Below are positions 12,955 through 24,722 of a stretch of DNA of 64,000 bases, in pieces; positions within the stretch are counted from its first letter, which is position 1; every line of letters starts with the position of its first letter. Both the position numbers and the translations under genes were made by a program. The notes under the pieces were generated by a model that worked only from the letters and a program-made list of their open reading frames with translations, made no database searches and was not told where the DNA came from. The stretch lies in contig CM048552.1 of the NCBI GenBank assembly GCA_026413225.1, positions 82,747,001 to 82,811,000 of the forward strand, in the 5' to 3' direction. This DNA is from Otis tarda. Taxonomy: Eukaryota > Chordata > Aves > Otidiformes > Otididae.

Positions 12955-14885
12955 GCTGACAAGACTTGTCCAGTTCTCAGACTATTACCCTCCCCTGCAC
13001 TTCCATGTGAGCACTAATGACACTGCCAAGGGAGACCTGAAGCCTATCAAGTATGAACACACGGCTCAGGGGGCAATGATCAAGGGCATGGAGGTCCAGG
13101 TGGTGTTCTGCTTGACCCTGCCAGTGAGATGGAAGGGCTTGAGGAGGAGTAGATGGATCCAACAGGTCAGCAACTGTTTGTACAGCTGGTGTTGGCAACA
13201 AGGTTTTGGCTTCTGTGACCATGGGACCCTCTCCGAAGAATCAATGATAGCTTTGGAAGGGACAAGATCCATGCGACCAAGTAGGGAAAAAGTATCTTTG
13301 CCAACAGACTGTCCAACCAGATAAGAAGAGCTTTGAAGTAAGAATGATGAAGGAGAGAGTGACCAGCAATCAAATGAAGAAGTGGTGGATGGAGTTAGCA
13401 AGCAAAGAGTCTGGGATGATGTGAACAGAAGGGATTTTGTAACCAACAAAACAGGGCTGAAGTGGGGTCACCTCAAGCATATGCACATAAATAAGGACAT
13501 ATATATTGAACAGCATTATGTGGAAAGCTCCCACAGCTTTTCTGGGAAATAAGCATGCCAAAGTGCCTCTTTGATGTGCCCATATACCAATGCATGCACC
13601 ACAGGGCACAGCAGGAGGAATTAGAAGTCTGTGTACAGTTACTGGGCTACAGCCTCATTGGTATCACAGAGATGTTGGATAGCTCACACAGCTGAAATTC
13701 TGCAAAAGAAGGACCCAAGATCTTGAGGAAGGACAGGCCAGGAAGGTGAGGAAGGGGTACCCTTTATATGAAAGCACTGTGGTGATGCCTGCCTAGGAAA
13801 GGTTGATAAGCCAGTTGAGAGCTTATGGGTCAGGACTAGTGGGCAGACCAGCACGGGTGACATTGTTGTGGGTGTCTGCTACAGACTGCCTGATCAAGCA
13901 GAAGGAGTATATAAGGCCTTCTTCAGACAAGTGGAAGAAGCCCCACATTCACAGTCTCTGGTCCTCATGGGGGACTTTTACCATGCTGATAGCTTCTGGA
14001 GGGACAACACAGCAGAGCATAAGCAATCCAGGAGGTCTCTGGAATGCATCAATGACAATTTCCTAACACAGGTGACAGAACAAAACAAGGAGAGGCACTC
14101 TGCTGGACCGTGCATACAAAAGAGGAAGAATTGGTCAGGAATGTGGAGATTGGGAGCCATCTTGGCTGCTGTGACCATGAGAAGGTAGAGTTCAGGATTC
14201 TGAGAGGATGGAACAGGGCAAAAAGTAGGATAACAACCTTGGACTTTGGGAGAGCAGACTTTGGCCTCTTCAGGTGTCTACTTGGTAGAATCACATAGCA
14301 TACAGCTCTGGAAAAAAAGAGAGGTCCAAGAGATCTGTTTGATATTCAAAGATCACCTACTCCATGCTCAGGAACAGTCCATCCTAACAAGCAGAAAATC
14401 AAGCAAAGGCAGCAAAATCCAGCTGGAGATTAGTCACTAATGGTGTATCCTAGGAGTCAACATTGGGTCTAATACTGTTTAACACCTCCTTTAATGACCT
14501 GGATGATGATAAAGAGTGCACCCTCACCTAGTTTGCAGATAATGCAGAACTGGGAGGAGAGGATGATGTATCAGATGGTTGTGCTGCCATTCAGAGGGAC
14601 ATGAACAGACTGGAAAACTGAACAGAGAGGAATTTCATGAAGTTGAACAGAGGGAAATGCAATGTCCTGCACCTGGGGAGGATAACTCCATGCACAAACA
14701 CACACTGTAGGTGGACTGGCTGGAAAGTAGATTTGCAAGGAGCATTATGGGGTTGATAGTGGACAGCAGGTTTACCATTAGCCAGCAATATGCTTTTGCA
14801 GCAGAGAAAGCCAATAGCACCCTGGGCTGCGTTAGGAAGGTCGTTGCCAGCAGTTTGAGGTAGGTCATCTGTCCTCTCTACTCAC
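12955..14885 (+). mobile_element. CR1 LINE remnant with ORF1, endonuclease and RT C-terminal parts
   Basis: ORF1 esterase-like segment at 13007-13324 (includes WCWQQGFGFCDHGTLSEES), spacer, then ORF2 endonuclease at 13803-14190 (VGVCYRLPDQAEGVYKAFF, LVLMGDF) in shifting frames. It then jumps to the reverse transcriptase C-terminal region at about 14440-14885, so most of the polymerase is deleted. Multiple stops; non-functional. Confidence 0.88.
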
Positions 14886-15469
14886 CACTGGTGTAGTGAT
14901 CCTGTCCAGGAGAGCACTATACATGGAGGAGTTAGTGATCCACATATCAGTTAATGAAGAAGATGCAGACCTGTGCTGCACTGTGCTGCACGTGCAGTGT
15001 GGTCTTCAGGTGATGTCATGTTGCACAAACTCCTTGGTGGCAGGATGAGCTCAGCCAGCTCACAGTAACAGAGGAGGCTGCAGGCAGCTTTCACTTGGCA
15101 CTGGTGATTGCACCACCTGCCTGGCCTTGCCCTTATCTAAATGTGTGGCAAGAAGTTCTCGTGCACACATCCCTTTTGTTTGACAGTAGAAATGCTGAAT
15201 GGAGTTGTCTTCTTTTAAGAAAATCCTATAGTAACTTGAATGATTAGAATGGGGTAACCCTTTCTATGGACGAGGTCTGCATGGTATGCTGATTGTCCAT
15301 TTAATGCTGCGCAGCTTGGGGTTCCCAGCATCTGAAGAGACCTAATATTACCTCTACTTTCTTTACAATGTTAGCTCTAACAAATAGTATTTTAAATAAT
15401 ATTTTACAGAGTCTGAGTGCCTTTCTTTCTGGGATCACAAAAAAATCAGCACCTCCTGTTGCAGAACAA
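14886..15469. other. Non-CR1 block between two CR1 parts
   Basis: About 585 bp separating CR1 segments that would be almost adjacent in an intact element. No repeat family recognised; includes a short CTGTGCTGCA direct repeat near 14973-14990. Confidence 0.5.
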
Positions 15470-15893
15470 CTGATGAAGACATATCTGCAATGCTGTGTTC
15501 AGCTCTGGGCTCCCTAGTACAAGTCAGGAATAGATGTACTGAAGCAACTAGAGCTCATGGCCACAAAAATGGCTGAGGGACAGCTAAACCTGGAGAATGA
15601 AGAACTGGGCTTGAGTGTCTCATCACTGTGTACAAATATGTCATAGGTGGGCATAAAGGAGATGGAGCTAGACTCTTAGTGGTGGCATGCGACTGGACAA
15701 GAAGCAATGGGATCAAATTGAGATACAATTCTTTCTGAAGGTAAGAAAAAACCATTTTTACTATGAGGGTGGACAAACACTGCAATAGGTTGTCCAGAGA
15801 GTTTTTGGAGTCTCCATCTTTAGAGGTAATTCAAATCCCAGTTGGACATGGTTCTGGGCAACCTGCTGTAGCTGAAGCTGCTTTGAGAAGGAG
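15470..15893 (+). mobile_element. CR1 3' part, older copy split by a nested CR1
   Basis: Starts in the CR1 segment GTGTTCAGCTCTGGGCTCCC at about 15489 and continues to the tail near 15893. Its last about 65 bp (16376-16440, ending CTGTGATTCTGTGA) lie beyond the nested younger CR1. It may continue the element at 12955-14885, with about 585 bp of unrelated sequence between them. Confidence 0.8.
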
Positions 15894-16375
15894 GATATGG
15901 ACCTGTTGGAACGAGTCCAAAGAAGGGCCATAAAGATCATCAGAGGGCTGGAGCACCTCTCCTGTGAAGACAGGCTGAAAGAGTTGGGGCTGTTCAGCCT
16001 GGAGAAGAGGAGGCTCCGGGGAGACCTTATAGCGGCCTTCCAGTACCTCAAGGGGGCCTACAGGAAGGATGAGGACAAACTCTTCAGTAGGGCCTGTTGT
16101 GGCAGGACTAGGGGTAATGGTTTTAAAATAGAGGGAGGTAGATTTAGATTAGCTATTAGGAAAAAAATTTTTACAATGAGGGTGGTAGAACATTGAACAG
16201 GTTGCCCAGAGAGGTGGTGGATGCCCCATCCCTGGAAACATTAAAGGTCAGGTTGGACGGGGGTCTGAGCAACCTGATCTAGTGGAAGATGTTCCTGCTC
16301 CTTGCCAGGGCGGTTTGACTTGATGGCCTTTAAAGGTCCCTTCCAACCCTAACTATTCTATGATTCTATGATTCT
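15894..16375 (+). mobile_element. Younger CR1 3' end nested in an older CR1
   Basis: Shows a clear RT C-terminus and tail ([40 protein letters not shown]) and ends in the octamer repeat ATTCTATGATTCTATG near 16350. It is less diverged than the flanking CR1, which resumes after it. Confidence 0.92.
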
Positions 16376-16440
16376 CTGATTGAACTGGACAATCTCCAAA
16401 GATCACTTTCAACCTCAACTGTTCTGTGATTCTGTGAACT
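16376..16440 (+). mobile_element. 3' tail of the older, interrupted CR1
   Basis: CR1 tail of an older subfamily ending TTCTGTGATTCTGTGA, continuing the copy that stops at 15893. Confidence 0.75.
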
Positions 16441-17925
16441 CCTGAATGGTGATGTGGCAGCACAAAGCAGTGCAAGAGAGAAAAAGGTGGGATCCCATCA
16501 AGACCACAGAGCTTCTGGTGAGCTACAGAGCTGGTCTCAGCCGTACTGTCCTGTGAAAAGTCTGCCAGTGAACTCAGGTTGCTCTGAGGATACAACCTGG
16601 AAAAGGATGGAAAGGTCAAGCAGTCTCAATGCTTCTTTTCTGGATAGGCCACTCTTTAGATGTCTCTCAGTGCGTCACAAGACTAGGATAGATTGAACAG
16701 TCAGGGAACTAACACTTTTAGAAAACTGTGGGAAATACTGTCACAGAACAACATAGGAACAAGCCATGGTCCGCTGCATGATGAGAGCAACATCAAAGCA
16801 CTTAAAGAGATCAAGAGCAACAAAAGAAACAAGGTGCTTTTCTGTATCAGCAGGCACCCTAGAGCAGCATGAGGGATAACTTGGGACAGTCTACCTAAGT
16901 AGATGAGTCAGAGACCGAAAGATGAAAGGAGCAGTTGCTGAAACAAACTGATAAAATAAACAGCTACAAGCAGATATTTAAAGCTCTGAAGGGATTTAAG
17001 GATTAAGTGGCTGTGCTTTTAATGACAGTGGGTAAATCTCATTAAAACTAGTGTCACTGCTATGGAATAGGGAATATCAAACACGGTACTTAACCTCCTG
17101 GCAAGGTGAAACATGCCCTGGACTCCAGGGATTAAGAGTTGTCTTTTAACTAGCAATTACAATGTTGAAGTTTTACCTTGGTTTCCGGAATAATTTTAAT
17201 AGGTCTAACTAGATAGGCCCTATTTCTTCACCTGTCTGAACTGAATGGTTTAACTGCATAATTGTATGAGTCATGACAGTAACTGCCCAAAGGTCAAAAA
17301 GATGTCCAGCAGGATTTACAAACCAAAGGTGTGTAAAGTCACAGAAATACCTCCCAATTCTTCCTCATCAGAGCTACACCTACACTTCATGGAGAAGTGT
17401 CACTGCCTCTTTCCCACCCCATGAATGGCACAATCAATCAGCATCTTTTGTGACCTGCAATTTAGCCATGGTTGCCATACTGGCAGAAGATGGAGTGTGG
17501 CATTGCACTGCTGCCAGAGATAGCCTGAGATCCCTGCACTGGTCAAAGCCCTGGCTCAAGCTATCTTCCCATCCACAATGCAACAAAGCAGTTCCTTTCC
17601 TCATCACAGGTTTGAACTTGCATGTTTGGGTTTCATGAGTCAAGTCAGAAGAAAGTCAGCACACCCACCAAAGGCAGTGTTTTGGGATTTTCCCTTCTTA
17701 TCTCTCATGAGCTGCTCAGATACTTTTTCCTTGCAACACTGCTGTGAGGTTTCAGTACTGCTCTTTTTCTTGTTTTATACATAAGATGGGGTGATTTGTA
17801 CCATGGTAAACTACAAGGGAGTAGCAGATTGAATCCAAGTCTCAGACCAGCACCACAGTTTGCAGGCCATCCCTCTGCCTTATCTTCCTGCTCCTGGACC
17901 TCTACGCCAAAAACTGTGAAGGAAG
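16441..17925. other. Intergenic, no gene seen
   Basis: Between CR1 and solo LTR. No exon or element recognised. Confidence 0.65.
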
Positions 17926-18464
17926 CGTTGCAGAAATTCGCAAAAAAAAAAAATAAATTAGATGAGGTGATAAACTCAAACAGGATTTATTTGTAACAAA
18001 CTGATAACGATTTCAAGCTCTACTTGAACCAAAATAGTTTTAGAACTCTGAGAACATTAACAATCCACAGGTTCAAAACGTCACTCAGGAATTAATACTA
18101 CACAAGGGACTTAAGTATTCTTAAGTTTTATGGCCAAAGAGCCAAAATGAGCAATCACTCGTCTAACAAAGGGAGGGCTCTCAAGCTCAAAGAGTTTCCT
18201 TAGGCGACGTCCCAGTCTAAGGGGAGAGACCCTGACTGATACCTGCATCTCCAAGCTTGCCCTCTGGCGGGGTTCCATTTACACTCTAAGCAAATCTGAT
18301 CTGTGGGAGAATATGGTCATGTTGGCCCTCGTTGACTGTAGAATCCAACCTTCCTACCTTTCGAAAAATGCGTAAGTGCCAATTGTAACTGTGTGGGCAA
18401 GAGTTGTAGAGGGAAGCCCCTGGCGGGAAGTCCTGGGACTGCTAGCATGGGTGTACCTGCCACA
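17926..18464 (-). mobile_element. Solo LTR, same family as the provirus at 58-63.6 kb
   Basis: Reverse-complement similarity to the provirus 3' LTR runs along its whole length: ATTTATTTGTAACAAACTGA near the start, GGCGACGTCCCAGTCTAAGG in the middle, and GTACCTGCCACA at the end. Size is about 539 bp against 535 bp. The TATA position has decayed to TTACACT on the minus-sense equivalent. Flanks GGAAG and GGATG may be a diverged 5-bp target duplication. No internal retroviral sequence adjoins it. Confidence 0.85.
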
Positions 18465-21400
18465 GGATGACACAAGGTTTCTCTTCCCATGTCACCCCTG
18501 AGGGAAGAGTGGCCATTTTAATTGGGCTTGTTTCCCTCACTCATTGCATCTTGTTGTCCTGTTTCTCTAGTGATTCTGTCTCCGGAGTGTTGTAACTGCC
18601 CTTTGTAGGGGATTTGCAAAGCCGTCAACATATGCAATGCTGTTCAGAGTTACTGCGCTACCACGATTACCCCAGGCCTAGCTAAGCAGAACAGAGTAAG
18701 TGGACTGTAATTGTCCCCAGTCAATAAGATGTAACTTTCTAATTGATGAGAAGGAGAATCATTTCAATGACAACTAAGCGTCCTGCAAACTCTCCATCAA
18801 GATGGTAGACATGATAGCCTGCAGACCGTGACATGTGTGAGACCATCTCAGCCTCCATTGGTGCATCCAGAATCAGGAGAGAGAGAGGAGAGCAATAAGA
18901 AAGAACAAAAGAGGAAAAATAGGAAGGTGGGACAAAGCACAAAACACATACAGAGGCTGGGGAAGGAAAAGGAGGTAGGAAACTGGGTGGAACTGACAGA
19001 CCTAGAGAAAAGGGAAGATGGAGAGTGAACAAAGAAGCAGCAGGATGACAGAGCAAGTAAAAGGGACAGCATGAAAGAGAGGAGAGAGTAGGAGAGCAAA
19101 GCAGAAAAGAGAAAAGGCAATTTAGCTATTCTCACTGAGGAATACATTTAGAGACGTGCCAGCCTGTAAGAGTGCCAGCTCATGGATTCTATGGGTGGAC
19201 CAGCACCCCATGCAATTTGCTGTGGCTATGCCTGTTGCAATGGATAAAAAGCAGCCACAATACATGCACCTGCCAGGGCACCCCATGTAACTTGTGCTGC
19301 CCTTGATTTCACTCACAGAGAGCATTTTTCCCAGCAGGGAAAGGTGACCTCTATAATGATGACCACAAACAGGAGATGGCAGGATTTTCACTCAGCCTTC
19401 CCTGTGGACTGGCAGCATACCTGCCTTCTCAACCCAGCTATAAATCTCTCAACCCACCTCACACCTATGCTGCAGCATCTCCAGCTGCTCAGCCCATTGT
19501 TCTTTCAGAGTGTTACCACTTCTCCTTAATCCCACCCTGGAGCTCTTCCATCTCCTTCTGGCTCAGTCCTGGGTTTCCTGCCCAGCACCAGCAATGCCCA
19601 TCACTCCTGTTCAGTCCTCTCCTTCCACCATCCTAACACAGCTCTGCCAGAGCTCTGCAATGCAACATTGATATCTCCTTAATTTTCCCTTGGGTCATCG
19701 GTGGTTTCCCATCCCAAAAGCCCTCTAAATATGTCCAGGTTCTTAGTAAGGAAGAATGACAAATAATGGTGACAAATAATAAGTCATAAGTCAGCTTGTG
19801 CTACCAGTTTTGTGGGTCTGAAGCTTGCTGCTGAGTAGTAAATACTGAGCGAGAACAAGTCAAGTTGTGAAGTGCATGTACAGGACATCAGTTCTTAAAG
19901 ACACAGCAAATTCTTAAAGATATACCTTTGTATGAAACCTTGCAATGTTCAGGATTTAGTATGGAGTTACATCTGAGGTCATTTTTACAAGTCCAAGTGA
20001 AATAAAATAATATTGATGTTTTTACAGATAAATGCTGAACTCTGCCATCAAAGTCACAAAATAACAATTGCAGTGTGGTATGTCCATTGCATATTGGAGT
20101 CCACAACCCAAGAGACGCTAGGGGATGGAAAACCAGACCTGTAACAGGAGCACGGACAGTGTCAGCCATCTTAGCTCTTTCATTCACCCGCAGGGTCTGC
20201 ACTCCTGACTGTCTGTGCTCACAGCCTCTCTTTTCGAGTGAACCGATTAGCTCTTTCCAAGCAGAAACCCATGAACAATTCTAGGGTGCCAGACTCACTC
20301 CCTCTTGGCACTGTGGATGAGATATCCATTCAAGATGCATGCTCTCCCAGCAGGCCTCATAACCCAGCAGAAGCCTATATATGCTTCATGCCACTTTCTC
20401 AGGCATAGAGCACGCTCCACGTGCTGTATTTTGGCAGAGCTGCAGCACAATGCTCACATTATTTTGTGTGGTTTGATACCGGGAAAAAAACCAAACCCTC
20501 AGATAAATTATTAGAACTTATATACATCAGGGAGGTGTCACACAAGGGCATCATCAGACGGACATGACCAGTGTAGGCAAGGTAGATCAAACACCTCAGC
20601 TTTTGTTGGCCTTGTGTCAGGTGTGAAATAGGCATCCCCAGCTGAGTAGTCACCCCGTGTTCTTACTCTGCTCAGTTGAGCCTCAAGTTTCAAATACTGC
20701 AAGTCAGATCCTGAAGAGAGGCAAATCCTGAGACTAGCTTAGACAATTCAAGAGTCATTCGAGGTCATATGTATCTGGAGTAATTTTCCTTCTGGTTTCT
20801 GACTAACATTATTCTGACTAACCGTCTGGTTTCACACATCGTTCTTTCCAGCATTTCACCTAATTTAGTTACATGAGAAAAAGTTTATAATTCTATTGCA
20901 AGGTCTGGTGTTAGCCATAGAGCTGGGAAAAACAGCAACTATTGTGTGATTCCTAACAAAATCAGGAGAGCTGGTCCAACACACATTGACTTCCCTAGTA
21001 GTCTGCCCGCCTGTCTGGGGGCAGACTGAACTGAAAAGTCCATTCAGAAATATTTTAAATTTTGTTCAATTAAATCCACATTGCTGAAATACAAATGTAA
21101 GCTGACTGGAAAAACTCTGCCAAAGGTGCTGGTTTTGTGGAAGTTTTTTTAAAAAAAATGATCTGAAATCATGCTGAAATAAGATGACTTCTTGCAGCCA
21201 TCCATTTTTTGTCTTCTTTTTTTGGTTGAAAAATAGAGGAGAATTCCAACAAATTGATTTGACCTATTAGAATGAAACATTTTCAGTTTATTTTGAAATA
21301 ACTTTTTTGGAATAGCTTTATTTTAGTTTATGTCAAATTTAGAGTGAAATATTTTTAATGAATACCAATCTTTCTAAAAGCTTTCTTTCACAGAAAATCT

Positions 21401-24249
21401 TTAAATGTTAAGCTTACACTGATTCTTTTTGTTATTTTTACCTGGCAATGCTCCCCTAAAACTTCTTGAAGTGAGGAATAACAATTTTCTGCCCACTACC
21501 AGTTGTGTCTAAGGCAGCTACAATTAATTACAAGCAGTTTAAATATTTCAGAGGGCAGCCAATCTCCTCCAGTTTGTCCACTACATCCCTCTGACAGTAT
21601 TTCTTGTTTTCTCTGTTGTTGAATATTATTTTCTATTCTTCTCCCTCAATATTCCTCCTACTGGATTCTAAAAAATTGGTATTATCCAGGATTTAATTAA
21701 AAGCATACAGAGAGGACCCTCAACAGAAAGCGGCCCTTCACCAGTCAAAGTCCTACAATGAAGGCATAAAAAGCCTGAGAAAGCTTAGCATGGATATAGA
21801 TTTCAATCTATTCCAGCATACTAATGTATAAATAAATAAAAAGTGGTCTGAGTTAAAAATACAGAAGAGCAACAAAATAAAAAAAAGCAAAGTTATATCG
21901 ATTAATATCAGAATGCAGAACCATTGGCTTCCTATGGATGTAAATTTAAGAGTATGTTGACTTTTTAGCACTTGAGAGGTGTAGACTAGAGTGAAGTTTA
22001 CCTTGTGGCGAGGTAAGTTGTGCACGTTCTCTCCCTTGTGTTGCTTCTGGTAGCTGAAACCTTCATTCGAGGCACATCTCGCCCTGTTCTCTACCTGCCT
22101 GTATTTTTTCACAGAACTTGAAGGCTCTTAACTGTAAGATCTCTGTTCCTCTAGGTTAGAACTGCTGCAGGGTCAATGGACACTGAGAAGCAAAAAAGCA
22201 CTTTGTGTGTCGTATATTTTTTGTGTATCAACAAAGTCAGTCTGACTTTGTGAACTCTCTCTCCACAGAAATCAAGGAAAATTGCACGAACTGACTGAAA
22301 AATTGTTTTTCTCCTCTGGGTATATTTACATTTTAAATAAACTATTATTTTATTCCTTTCAAAATAATCTATATTTTCCCAAAGAGAAAAAAAGAAAAAC
22401 AACCCGTGAGGAATAGGCACCATTCCCTGCATTCACATGCACACATAAAGATTTTTGTGAAACATTTCACTGTTATTTTCTTTTGGAGGCAGGGAAGGAA
22501 GGTGAGTTGTTAAATTTGGGACTAGGTGTACTTATTTGTGATGGGCTGTCCTACTACAGCATGAATCTACCACCTTATGTATTTTCTTTCAGATGTTTTT
22601 TTTCAGCTACAGTTGGCCTGTGTTTATGAGATTTATGCTTTAAATCTATTATTTCCAAATACAATGTCTGTCATGTTATTTTAACAATGAACTCTGCTCG
22701 GCATAGGATCAGTCAGCCCCATCATTGTGATGATACAACACAAGAGAAATCCTTAATAAGAGTGTTCTTTCAATGGTATCTTTTTCTTCCCTATGTTTAG
22801 CATCCAGGGAACACATTTTACCAATCTGAAAGCAATGTATAACATTTTCTTCACAACCTAATTCTGTCCTGTGCCGGAGAAAGTCCCCTGCGGGACCAGC
22901 AGAGCAATCCCACTGTCAGGGCAGACCGTAACCTGCCTGCAGCATTAAATAATTGCTGTCCCTTAGGCAAGTGGTACCAGCAGCAACCAAGTCCAGCTGT
23001 ACCTAACCTCTCAAAATAAATAGTATCACACAATCAAGGGTCAGCATCAGTTAAACAGGCTTCTACTGACAGATTCTACCTTTTCTATGGCAACCCGTTT
23101 GTATTGCTGCTTTCAGCTCCACCTTGCCCCTTCACTTTTTGTACTTAGTGAAGTCTCTTAACCCAAGACTGTAACCAGATAGGGCTGTTCTCCATACCAA
23201 AGAGCACCCCCTGCTCAGTTTCCTTTAAGAGATACTTTGACACAGACTCTTGTTTGTCAGCTAACTTCCCTCCCCCTTCCATTTCCTTCAGTTTTGCGCA
23301 TTCCTCCAGTGAGTCTTAGTGCAAAGTTGCAGATCATCCTTTCCTGACACGCTCACCTTGAGCAGCAGCACAGTTACTAACATACACTTTCAAATATTGA
23401 CATTTCTCAGTGAAACATGCAATACTTATCTTCACGGTATCATAGCAGGGTCTGTACAAATGTGATCTGCCATATTTGCACCAGCAAGATGTTGTGAAGG
23501 ATTCTTCCCTTACAGTGAGAAATGTTGCCTTATGTTTCTGATATGTTTAAAACTCTGGACAATTTGACATGTTTCTTGAAATACTGCTCATTACAGTGTT
23601 GTGCTCTGGGAAACACCCCATCTGTGGAGGTTTTAAGCAGTCAACCCCTTTTACAGTTTCTATATAGAAAGGAAGCAGAAGAACAACATGGGAAAGAAAA
23701 TTTTTATTGCTATTGTTCAACTTGTTTCAAAGAGAAGGATGGAAGGATTTCCCAACAAGGGAACAAATGACAAAATAATTGAATGTAGGTGTTGGTTTGC
23801 GCCCTGCATCTCAGAGCACTATCAGCTGCCCTGGCTGGAGTATTAAGTAAAACAGTGACGGAACTGGTAGGACATTACCTCCTGAGGCCTGCAGACTGGG
23901 ATGTTGGGGACAGTAGAAGGCAAAGGCAAACTATGAATGTTGGACTGGCTTATTTTCCTTCATGACATACATATGCTGCTGGGTAGCCAAAGCAGCCACT
24001 TCAAACCAATGCTTCACCCCTGCACAATACCTCCTCTCTTTAAGAAATATTAAGCTTGGCTACCTTCTGTTCACCTCACATACCCTTTTGGTAATGTACT
24101 AAGCTCTTGGGACTTGCAGATGAATTGGAAAAAAGCATGACAGTCACACCATAGGGTCTCAGTATTACAGAGATGGCATAATGAAGAGGAAGCTGCTGAG
24201 CAGCTACTCTTCCTCCCATTCAAGAATGTATGCTACGAGGCTGCGAGGT
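18465..24249. other. Intergenic, no gene seen
   Basis: 5.8 kb, mostly AT-rich, with a purine-rich stretch at 18870-19120 (AGAGAGGA and AGGAAAAG type). No exon or element supported. Confidence 0.65.
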
Positions 24250-24722
24250 GTAAAACATTCCAGAGGAGGGCCACAAAGATGATCAGAGGGCTGGAGCACC
24301 TCTCCTATGAGGACAGGCTGAGAGAGTTGGGGCTGTTCAGCCTGGAGAAGAGGAGGCTCCGGGGAGACCTTACAGCGGTCTTCCAGTACCTCAAGGGGGC
24401 CTACAGGAAAGATGGGGACAGGCTGTTCAGTAGGGCCTGTTGTGATAGGACAAGGGGTAATGGGTTTAAATTAGAAGGAGGTAGGTTTAGATTAGATATT
24501 AGAAAAAAATTTTTTACAATGAGAGTTGTAGAGCACTGGAACAGTTTGCCCAGAGAGGTGGTGGATGCCCCATCCCTGGAAACGTTCAAGGCCAGGCTGG
24601 ATGAGGCTCTGAGCAACCTGATCTAGTCGGGGATGTCCCTGCTTCTTGCAGGCGGGTTGGACTAGATGACCTTTGAAGGTCCCTTCCAACTCTAACCATT
24701 CTATGATTCTATGATTCTATGA
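24250..24722 (+). mobile_element. CR1 3' end, relatively well preserved
   Basis: A 115-codon open frame (24279-24626) gives the ORF2 C-terminus ([20 protein letters not shown] to DEALSNLI). The element ends in three ATTCTATG octamers near 24720. Low divergence points to a late insertion. Confidence 0.95.
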
